This document shows, in pieces, positions 57,719 to 64,000 of a stretch of 64,000 bases of DNA. The position numbers and the translations under genes are program-made. Source of the stretch: Streptomyces sp. GESEQ-4. GTDB lineage: Bacteria > Actinomycetota > Actinomycetes > Streptomycetales > Streptomycetaceae. The stretch lies in NCBI RefSeq assembly GCF_017948455.1, contig NZ_JAFFSU010000001.1:744001-808000 (forward strand). Direction: 5' to 3'. The notes under the pieces are model-generated. The model made no database searches and was not told where the DNA came from. It saw only the letters and a program-made list of their open reading frames with translations. Positions within the stretch are counted from its first letter, which is position 1, and the number at the start of each line of letters is the position of its first letter.

Positions 57719-59024
57719 AGAGGCGCTCCCCTTCCGGTCCCGTCCACTCCAGGCGTACGACGCCGGGGACGGCGGCGTTCGCGATGCGCGACGGATCGGA
57801 CCAGTAGCCGGCGTTCGGGTTGCGGAAGAACGTGGCCCACAGGCCCCCCGCGTGGTCGGTGAAGAAGTTGTTGTGGCCCGCGCCGACGCCCGCGGTCCAC
57901 CGGCGGGAGTACGGGCCCTCGAAGCGGTCGGCGACGGCGACGACCGCGTCGTACTGGTACTGCGTGCGGCCGGTGCCCGGTGGGTCGTAGGCGTAGCGCG
58001 TGCTGCCGTCCGGGGCGACGGACGAGCGGTTCCAGGCGGCGTGCAGGAGGTAGTACTTGCCGCCGTGCTTGAAGACGTACGCGCCTTCGAGGTACGGCTC
58101 CGGAGAGTAGGGCGACTGCTGGAACTTCGGGAGGTCCGTGGTGGGGACGATGTCCTCCATGTCGGCGCGGAACTTGGCGTACAGGTCGTTGTGCAGCACG
58201 AGCCAGGCGTCGTGGCCCTCGGCGTAGATGCTGCCGTCGATGTGGTGGTACGCGCCGGGTGCGATGAACGACGGCCCGCCGATGAACGATTCGCCGAACG
58301 GCTTGTCGAGGTTGCCCTCGGCGAGCCGGTACGGACCCGCCACCCCGCCCTCGCTCACCAGCAGGAACGAGCCGACCTTGCGGGAGTGGTCACCCATGCA
58401 CGCGACGATGTACCAGCGGCCGCGGACGTGGTGCACTTCCGGTGCCCACACGTTGCCGCGCTTGCCGAACGCGTCGTCGTGCCAGTACTGCTGCCAGGGG
58501 GCGACGACCGTGCGCCCGGGCCGGTTCTCGCCCGCGAACTCGGGCGACCAGACCTTGCCGCGCTCGGCGCCGGGACGGATTCCGGTGGTGTCGGCCAGCC
58601 GCCACGGTCCGCGCAGCGACCGGGACACCCACACGAAGATGCCGTCGTTCCACGGTGCGGCCGCGCCGAGGCCCGGAACCCGGGAGGTGCCCGTGGCGAC
58701 GTAGAGCGGACGGCCTCCGACGACGAAGCAGTTGACATAGGTGTCCCGCATCCAGACCACGCCGCGCTCCTTGTCCCGAGGGCGCAGTTCGAGCGGGAGG
58801 ACGAAGGAGTTGTCGTCGCGCGGCCAGAGATCGGGGCGGGTGTCGGCGAGGCCGTACGGTTCGGGGTCGGGCCAGTTCTCCGGACAGGCCGCGGCGTGTC
58901 CACGTCGCGTCGCCGGGTTCGCCTGTGCGGAGGCCGTGGGCAGCGCCGCCGCCACTCCCAGCGCGCCGGCACCTGCCAGCAGGGTTCTCCGGCCGATGGG
59001 CGGCCGGTTCGTGTTGTCGATCAT
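57702..59024 (-). CDS. Secreted GH43-like beta-propeller glycosidase
   Basis: This 440-residue protein has a Tat signal (GRRTLLAGAGALGVAAALPT, cleavage near ASAQA). A five-bladed beta-propeller follows, of the GH43 type: YVNCFVVGGRPLYVATGTSR, WVSRSLRGPWRLAD, VWSPEFAGENRPGRTVV, NVWAPEVHHVRGRWYIVACM (candidate catalytic acids), SFIGGPSFIAPGAYHHIDGSI, EGAYVFKHGGKYYLLHAAW and DHAGGLWATFFRNPN. It should hydrolyse arabinan-, xylan- or galactan-like chains outside the cell. The ATG at 59024 follows GAGGAGGA. First gene of the minus-strand pair, divergent from the ROK regulator. Confidence 0.85.
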   Translation of the reverse strand: MIDNTNRPPIGRRTLLAGAGALGVAAALPTASAQANPATRRGHAAACPENWPDPEPYGLADTRPDLWPRDDNSFVLPLELRPRDKERGVVWMRDTYVNCFVVGGRPLYVATGTSRVPGLGAAAPWNDGIFVWVSRSLRGPWRLADTTGIRPGAERGKVWSPEFAGENRPGRTVVAPWQQYWHDDAFGKRGNVWAPEVHHVRGRWYIVACMGDHSRKVGSFLLVSEGGVAGPYRLAEGNLDKPFGESFIGGPSFIAPGAYHHIDGSIYAEGHDAWLVLHNDLYAKFRADMEDIVPTTDLPKFQQSPYSPEPYLEGAYVFKHGGKYYLLHAAWNRSSVAPDGSTRYAYDPPGTGRTQYQYDAVVAVADRFEGPYSRRWTAGVGAGHNNFFTDHAGGLWATFFRNPNAGYWSDPSRIANAAVPGVVRLEWTGPEGERLYVRRR

Positions 59025-59104
59025 CCGCCATGTCCTCCTCGTCAGGCCGCCCGGGGACGGCATGACGCCCAGGATGCGAACGGCAGCGGTATTTCGTCAA
59101 CAGC

Positions 59105-59121
59105 CCGGAAAATTAATCCGG
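59105..59121. promoter_or_regulatory. CCGGA-type imperfect palindrome
   Basis: CCGGAAAATTAATCCGG has CCGGA/TCCGG arms around an AT-rich centre in an otherwise GC-rich spacer between the GH43-like gene and the ROK gene. ROK repressors bind such AT-centred palindromes, so it is a candidate operator for both directions. Confidence 0.4.
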
Positions 59122-59274
59122 ATCGGGTGCTCCGGGGGCGTGGTTTCGGCCGGGGCGGCCCCAGTCTTCGTGCGTTATCGAAGCGTTACGAGCCGGGTGG
59201 TGACGTAGACTTTTCAAGTAACCCCAGGTCACGAGCGCTGGTGTCGGCTGCGTCCGAGGGGTGGGGGCGGTGAA

Positions 59275-60558
59275 ATGATTTCGTCCGACTCGTTGACGAA
59301 AATATTCGGCCCCCACATGCTGTCCGGCATGCACCCACACGACGGTCCGCTGACACGACTGAGGCGCAGCCATGAGCAAGCTGTACTCGAGCAGCTCCGC
59401 AAGTACGGTCCGCTGAGCCGTGCCGAGCTGGGCACCCGTAGCGGGCTCTCCCGCACCACGCTCTACGACATCGTCGCCGGCCTGGTGACCAGCGGTGCGG
59501 TGGTCGCCGGCACGCCGTACGTCGAGGCGCGCAAGCGGGGGCGTCCGGTGGAGAAACTCAGCCTCAACCCGGCCGCCGGGGAGGCGGTGGGCATCGACTT
59601 CGCGCGCCGTGCCGTGCACGTCGCCGCGGTCAACCTCGCCCACGAAGTGGTCGGTTCGGCCAGCGAGGGGCATGCCGGGGACCTGTCCTGGCCCGAGCGG
59701 GTGGACATCGCCGTACGGCTGCTCGACTCGCTGACGACCGGTGCGCCGGGGGAGTCGGGGGCCGGCGGCTCCGGGCGGGCACAGGCCGTCCATCTCGGCG
59801 CGCTCCGTGCGATCGGCGTCGGCGTGGTCGGTCCGACCAGCGACCCCGGCAGCGAGAGCGCCCACGCGCAGGGCATCGACGGTCTGCCGGACCTGCTGCG
59901 CAAGCGGTTCGGGGTGCCGGTGCTGCTCGACAACAACACCCGCCTCGCCGCGCTCGCCGAAGCGGTGTGGGGTGCCGCGGCGGACAGCGGCGACGTGCTG
60001 TACCTGAGGCTCTCGCACGGCGTGGGCGGCGGCCTGGTCGTGGGCGGCGCGCTGCACCGGGGCAGGCACGGACTGTCCGGCGAGTTCGGGCACATCACCG
60101 TGGACCCGGCCGGCGAGCGGTGCGAGTGCGGCAAGACCGGCTGCCTGGAGACCCTCGCCTCACTCGATGCGGTCCTGCGCCGCTACCGGGCGGCGGGTGG
60201 CAGGGCGGACAGCCCCGCACGGTTCCTGGACGCCGCAACGGCAGCCGACCCGCCCGCACTTGAGGTCCTTGCCCGCGTCGGCGGCGAGGTCGGCGAAGTC
60301 CTCGCCGCGGTCTGTCACGCCGTCGGCCCCGGCGTCATCGTCGTCGGCGGTGAACTGGCCCAGGCCGGCAACGCCCTGCTCGAACCGGTCGAACAGGCCC
60401 TGCGGCAGCACCTGATGCCGCTGGCCCGCCTCCACGTGGACGTGCGGCGCGCGACGCTCGGCGAGGCCGGCAGCGCCCTGGGCGGCATCGCCCTCGTACT
60501 CCATGAAACCCCCCTGCTCACCCATTACCCGCAGCCCGTCTCCGAGGAGAACGCATGA
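59275..60558 (+). CDS. ROK-family transcriptional repressor
   Basis: The 427 residues have an N-terminal winged helix-turn-helix ([42 protein letters not shown]) and a ROK sugar-kinase-like domain. [20 protein letters not shown] is a phosphate-binding start. [34 protein letters not shown] and the zinc motif [12 protein letters not shown] follow. It should bind a sugar or sugar derivative and control the neighbouring importer and sulfatase genes, and perhaps the divergent glycosidases. The ATG at 59275 follows GGGGGCGGTGA; later Met codons (59320, 59329) are alternatives. It lies 19 bp before the permease gene. Confidence 0.92.
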   Translation: MISSDSLTKIFGPHMLSGMHPHDGPLTRLRRSHEQAVLEQLRKYGPLSRAELGTRSGLSRTTLYDIVAGLVTSGAVVAGTPYVEARKRGRPVEKLSLNPAAGEAVGIDFARRAVHVAAVNLAHEVVGSASEGHAGDLSWPERVDIAVRLLDSLTTGAPGESGAGGSGRAQAVHLGALRAIGVGVVGPTSDPGSESAHAQGIDGLPDLLRKRFGVPVLLDNNTRLAALAEAVWGAAADSGDVLYLRLSHGVGGGLVVGGALHRGRHGLSGEFGHITVDPAGERCECGKTGCLETLASLDAVLRRYRAAGGRADSPARFLDAATAADPPALEVLARVGGEVGEVLAAVCHAVGPGVIVVGGELAQAGNALLEPVEQALRQHLMPLARLHVDVRRATLGEAGSALGGIALVLHETPLLTHYPQPVSEENA

Positions 60559-60577
60559 GGCCACCAGTGAGGAACCC

Positions 60578-61390
60578 ATGGCTGTGATCACCCCTCTCGA
60601 CAAGACCGCCGCCCCTGAGCGGCGGCAGCAACAACACCGTCGTACCGTCCGACCACTGGTCCTGGGCGGACTGGCGCTCGCGGCTGGTGTCGCCGCCTGG
60701 GCCGTCGTGGCCGCCCTTGGACTCGTCGAGAACCTGCCCACGCCTGCGGCGGTGGCGAGCAATGCCGGCACCATGATCGCCGACGGCACGCTGGCCTCCG
60801 ACACGCTCGCCAGCCTGCGCCGGGTCTTCATCGGCTACGCCCTCGGTGTGGTCGTGGCGGTCCCGGTCGGCTTCCTCATGGGCTGGTACCCGGCGGTGCG
60901 CGCCGTGATCGAGCCGTACATCCAGTTCTTCCGCACGATCCCGCCGCTGGCGATGATCCCGCTCGCGGTGGTGCTGCTCGGTATCGGCGAGGTCCCGAAG
61001 ATCGCCGTGATCTACCTGGCCTCGTTCATGGCCTGCGTCGTGGCCTCCTTCCAGGGAGTCGTCGACGTGGACAAGACCCTGATCAACGCCGCCCGGGTGC
61101 TGGGCGCCTCGGACCGCGTCATCTTCGCCAAGGTGGTCGTGCCGGCGTCCACGCCGTTCATCCTCGTCGGCATGCGGATCGGCCTCGGCGCGTCCTGGGC
61201 CACCGTGGTCGCCGCCGAACTCATCGGCGCGCAGGAGGGATTGGGCTACCGGATGCAGAAGGCGGCCACCTGGTTCGACATGGACGCGATCTTCGTGTCG
61301 CTGATCACTATCGGAGTACTCGGGCTCGTCATGGACCGGCTGTTGCTGCTGGCCGAGCGACGCCTCACCGGCTGGCAGGAGCGACGATGA
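60578..61390 (+). CDS. ABC transporter permease, SsuC/TauC type
   Basis: This 270-residue membrane protein has about six helices and the BPD_transp_1 EAA-like loop [20 protein letters not shown] in the second half. [19 protein letters not shown] and [20 protein letters not shown] are family hallmarks of sulfonate, taurine and nitrate type permeases. [19 protein letters not shown] is the final helix. The ATG follows GTGAGGA. Its stop overlaps the ATPase start by 4 nt, so the transporter genes are coupled. Confidence 0.93.
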   Translation: MAVITPLDKTAAPERRQQQHRRTVRPLVLGGLALAAGVAAWAVVAALGLVENLPTPAAVASNAGTMIADGTLASDTLASLRRVFIGYALGVVVAVPVGFLMGWYPAVRAVIEPYIQFFRTIPPLAMIPLAVVLLGIGEVPKIAVIYLASFMACVVASFQGVVDVDKTLINAARVLGASDRVIFAKVVVPASTPFILVGMRIGLGASWATVVAAELIGAQEGLGYRMQKAATWFDMDAIFVSLITIGVLGLVMDRLLLLAERRLTGWQERR

Positions 61391-62166
61391 ACAGCAAGAT
61401 CAGTTTCCGTGGCGTGGTGAAGACGTTCCCGCTGAAGGGCGCCACGTTCACGGCACTCGGCGGAGTGGACCTGGATATCGCGGACCAGGAGTTCGTCACC
61501 GTCGTGGGCCCGTCCGGCTGCGGCAAGTCCACGCTGATGAGTATGGCCGCGGGACTGCAGGAGCCCGACTCGGGCAGCGTCCTGGTCGACGGGAAGCCGG
61601 TGTCGGGTCCCGGCCCCGACCGGGGGGTGATCTTCCAGCAGTACGCCCTGTTCCCCTGGCTGACCGTGCGGCAGAACGTGGAGTTCGGGCTCAAACTCGC
61701 CTCCGTACCCGCCGAGGAGCGCAGGCGGCGCGCGGACGAGGCCATCGCCCTCGTCGGACTCGATGAGTTCGCCGACGCCCTGCCCAAGACGCTGTCCGGC
61801 GGCATGAAGCAGCGCTGCGCCATCGCCCGCGCGTATGCGGTGGACCCTCAAGTGCTGCTGATGGACGAGCCGTTCGGTGCTCTCGACGCGCTCACCCGGG
61901 TGCACTTGCAGGACCAGCTCCTTGCGACCTGGAGCCAGGAGAAGCGGACCGTGCTCTTCATCACCCATGACGTGGACGAGGCCGTCTACCTGGCGAACCG
62001 GGTCGTCGTCATGGCGGCGGGCCCCGGGCGCATCCACCGCGTCATCGATGTGGACCTGCCCTATCCGCGTACGGAGGAGATCCGGCTGTCCGCCGAGTTC
62101 CGCCGCATCCGCAACGAAGTCTGGACGTCCGTCTATCACCAGGACGAAGCCGCCTCGGCCGCATAA
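61387..62166 (+). CDS. ABC transporter ATP-binding protein, SsuB/TauB type
   Basis: This 259-residue ATPase has Walker [19 protein letters not shown], the Q-loop [18 protein letters not shown], the signature [17 protein letters not shown] and Walker [15 protein letters not shown]. The H-loop is [20 protein letters not shown]. The order and lengths fit the nitrate/sulfonate/bicarbonate import branch. It energises the permease at 60578 and overlaps its stop by 4 nt. Confidence 0.94.
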   Translation: MNSKISFRGVVKTFPLKGATFTALGGVDLDIADQEFVTVVGPSGCGKSTLMSMAAGLQEPDSGSVLVDGKPVSGPGPDRGVIFQQYALFPWLTVRQNVEFGLKLASVPAEERRRRADEAIALVGLDEFADALPKTLSGGMKQRCAIARAYAVDPQVLLMDEPFGALDALTRVHLQDQLLATWSQEKRTVLFITHDVDEAVYLANRVVVMAAGPGRIHRVIDVDLPYPRTEEIRLSAEFRRIRNEVWTSVYHQDEAASAA

Positions 62167-62232
62167 CCGCCGGTCGGCTTTCCGTTCCCCACCCTTTACT
62201 GCCTCGTACTGCACCGAGAGGATCCACCCACC

Positions 62233-63219
62233 ATGTCCCGAAGCACGGTCAGGCACGCCCTCAGGACACTGCCCGCCGTAGTCATGCTATCGCTGTCCGT
62301 GAGTGCGTGTTCCGGGAGCGGCTCCGGCGACGACTCCACGGTCAAGTTCGGCTACATCGGCGACTACAACGGGGCCAGCCTGCTGGCGATAGCCGAGGAG
62401 CAGGGCCTGTGGAAGGAGGCCGGACTGACGGCGGAGGTGAAGGCGTTCAACAACGGTCCGGTGCAGATCCAGGCGCTCGGTGCCGGCGACCTGGACTACG
62501 GCTACATCGGCCCCGGCGCCGTGTGGTTGCCTGCTTCCGGCCAGTCCAAGATCATCGCCATCAATACGCTCACGTACGCGGACCGGGTCATAGGCCAGCC
62601 CGGGATGGAGTCCATGAAGGACCTCAAGGGCAAGCGGATCGGCGTGCCCGAGGGCACCTCCGGCGACATGATCCTCAACATCGCGCTGGAGGAGGCCGGG
62701 ATGACCGACAAGGACATCTCCAAGGTCAACATGGATCCGTCCACGATCGTCTCCGCCTTCTCGTCCGGGCAGATCGACGGCGCCGGCTTCTTCTATCCGG
62801 CCATCGACACCATCAAGCAGAAGGTGCCGGACCTGGTGGAGGTCGCCAGCACCAAGGACACCGGGGACTCCTTCCCCACCGCGTTCGTCGCCGGCAACAA
62901 GGTGCCCGAGGAGAAGAACAGCAAGGTGGTCAAGGTCCTTCAGCAGGCCAACGACTGGCGTCAGGAGCACCCCGAGGAGACCATCGCGCTCACCGCGAAG
63001 ATGCTCGAGGTCTCCGAGGCCCAGACGAAGGCCGACGCCTCCCACGTCGAGACCCTCTCCACCGCGGACCTGGTCGCCAAGTCGGAGAGCGGTGAAGTGG
63101 ACAAGTGGCTGAAGACACTTGGCGACTTCTTCGTACGCAACAAGCAGTTGGACGAGAACCCCGATCCGGCCGAGTACTACGCGGGCGAGCTCTACGAGAA
63201 GGCGCAAAGCGGCGAGTAG
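62233..63219 (+). CDS. SsuA/TauA-type substrate-binding lipoprotein
   Basis: The 328 residues begin with a lipoprotein signal (VVMLSLSVSACSGSGSG, Cys about 26). The NMT1-like periplasmic-binding fold follows: KFGYIGDYNGASLLAIAEEQ, GLWKEAGLTAEVKAFNNGPVQ, IQALGAGDLDYGYIGPGAVW, DLKGKRIGVPEGTSGDMIL and AFSSGQIDGAGFFYPAI. It binds the substrate outside the membrane and presents it to the permease. The substrate is not fixed by the sequence. The next-door sulfatase and ROK regulator suggest an organosulfate or sulfated sugar rather than taurine. Confidence 0.92.
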   Translation: MSRSTVRHALRTLPAVVMLSLSVSACSGSGSGDDSTVKFGYIGDYNGASLLAIAEEQGLWKEAGLTAEVKAFNNGPVQIQALGAGDLDYGYIGPGAVWLPASGQSKIIAINTLTYADRVIGQPGMESMKDLKGKRIGVPEGTSGDMILNIALEEAGMTDKDISKVNMDPSTIVSAFSSGQIDGAGFFYPAIDTIKQKVPDLVEVASTKDTGDSFPTAFVAGNKVPEEKNSKVVKVLQQANDWRQEHPEETIALTAKMLEVSEAQTKADASHVETLSTADLVAKSESGEVDKWLKTLGDFFVRNKQLDENPDPAEYYAGELYEKAQSGE

Positions 63220-63295
63220 GGCGGGCTCCTGCACCGTCCCGACCCGCCCGCGAGGCAACGCGAGTACGCCTCGTACGACCCGAAAGGCAGCAGTC

Positions 63296-64000
63296 TTGCG
63301 CCACAACATGCTCTTCCTCATGACCGACCAGCATCGCGTCGACACCCTCGGTGCCTACGGCAACCCGCACGTACGCACCCCCAACCTGGACCGGCTCGCC
63401 GCGCAGGGCACCCGCTTCGACAGCTGCTACACACCGACCGCCATCTGCACTCCGGCCCGGGCCAGCCTGCTCACCGGCGCGGCCCCCTTCAGACACAAGC
63501 TGCTCGCCAACTACGAGCGCAACGTAGGGTACTTGGAGGACCTGGCCGACGGCCAGTTCACCTTCGCCGAGCAACTGCGCAGCGAGGGCTACAACCTGGG
63601 CCTCCTCGGCAAGTGGCACGGCGGCGTCCGGCGCACCGCCGCCGACTACGGCTTCCAGGGCCCCGACCTCGTCGGCTGGCACAACCCCGTCGATCACCCC
63701 GACTACCTGGCCTACCTCAAGGAGAACGGCCTGCCCGGCTACGCCATCAGCGACCGGATGCGCGGCACGACCCCCAACGGCAGCCCCGGCAACCTCCTCG
63801 CGGCCCGGCTGCACCAGCCCGTCGAGGCCACCTTCGAGTACTACTTGGCGACCCGCACCATCGAGATGCTCCACCGCTTCGCCGGGAACGAGCAGGCCGG
63901 GGAGGGCGTCCCGTTCTTCCTCGCCACCCACTTCTTCGGCCCGCACCTGCCGTACATCCTCCCCGACGAGTACTTCGACCTGTACGACCCGGACCTGGTG
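63296..64000 (+). CDS. Cytoplasmic type I sulfatase (partial, runs off the window)
   Basis: 235 residues are visible. LFLMTDQHRVDTLGAYGNPH holds metal-binding Asp. AICTPARASLLTGAAPFR contains the CxPxR motif whose Cys becomes formylglycine, and NLGLLGKWHGG the following Lys/His site. FFLATHFFGPHLPYILPDEY is near the later His. There is no signal peptide, so it acts on an imported sulfate ester. The TTG at 63296 follows AAAGG; an ATG at 63308 is alternative. It is the next gene after the importer, 76 bp away. The formylglycine-generating enzyme is not in the window. Confidence 0.93.
   Translation, partial: MRHNMLFLMTDQHRVDTLGAYGNPHVRTPNLDRLAAQGTRFDSCYTPTAICTPARASLLTGAAPFRHKLLANYERNVGYLEDLADGQFTFAEQLRSEGYNLGLLGKWHGGVRRTAADYGFQGPDLVGWHNPVDHPDYLAYLKENGLPGYAISDRMRGTTPNGSPGNLLAARLHQPVEATFEYYLATRTIEMLHRFAGNEQAGEGVPFFLATHFFGPHLPYILPDEYFDLYDPDLV

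Overview
The window is high-GC DNA with GTG and TTG starts, GGAGG-type ribosome binding sites, many twin-arginine signal peptides, several SpoIIE-type phosphatases, an XRE/DUF5753 + DUF397 regulatory pair and a sortase substrate with an LAXTG signal. All of this points to a Streptomyces chromosome. The mix of secreted hydrolases, small secreted proteins, gene remnants and regulators suggests accessory or arm-like DNA rather than the conserved core. No tRNA, rRNA or CRISPR array was seen.

Layout. 1-5 kb: the tail of a molybdopterin oxidoreductase, a Tat-exported GH64 beta-1,3-glucanase behind a LacI-type palindrome, a GNAT protein, a Gfo/Idh oxidoreductase and an aldo/keto reductase. 5.0-6.27 kb: decayed genes, including an IS110-type transposase tail. 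6.27-16.2 kb: a coherent divergent catabolic cluster. The left operon holds two class III aminotransferases, an acetoacetyl-CoA-synthetase-like ligase and an amidohydrolase. The right operon holds an MHS-type transporter and two phosphotriesterase-family hydrolases, followed by a TetR regulator. The shared promoter carries four copies of a 13-bp near-palindrome in two pairs, each at 21-bp spacing. 16.6-21.7 kb: a DUF574 methyltransferase, an XRE/DUF5753 regulator, a DUF397 partner, a GlxA-type regulator and small proteins. 21.7-23.3 kb: a ribosomal peptide locus with an ATP-grasp enzyme (tgmB-like) and its precursor (tgmA-like). 23.4-29.5 kb: membrane and unknown proteins, a DM13 lipoprotein-like protein, ferredoxin-NADP reductase behind an iron-box-like site, and a GH46 chitosanase behind a 23-bp palindrome.

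29.5-36.3 kb holds three consecutive SpoIIE phosphatases with different sensor domains. 36.3-39.8 kb is a persulfide/thiosulfate detoxification operon (persulfide dioxygenase-rhodanese, rhodanese, TauE/SafE exporter, rhodanese-DUF2892). It lies behind two perfect CsoR/CstR-type palindromes and is followed by a DHA2 exporter. 41.4-46 kb has a flavodoxin-like pseudogene interrupted by a dispersed repeat, an exported beta-carbonic anhydrase, three related small SH3-like secreted proteins, another secreted protein and a streptogrisin-type protease. The protease has the same 14-bp operator as the GH64 gene 44 kb away. 46-56 kb: methyltransferases, an aldo/keto reductase, a DUF1996 surface protein, a GNAT protein, a large membrane protein, a TetR/oxidoreductase pair with matching operators, and a truncated alkyl sulfatase.

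56.4-64 kb looks like a sulfated-substrate utilisation locus. Two exported glycosidase-like proteins are divergent from a ROK repressor, an SsuABC/TauABC-type importer and a cytoplasmic sulfatase that runs off the window. The best candidates for undescribed systems are the 6.27-16.2 kb catabolic cluster, the ROK-importer-sulfatase locus and the ATP-grasp peptide locus.
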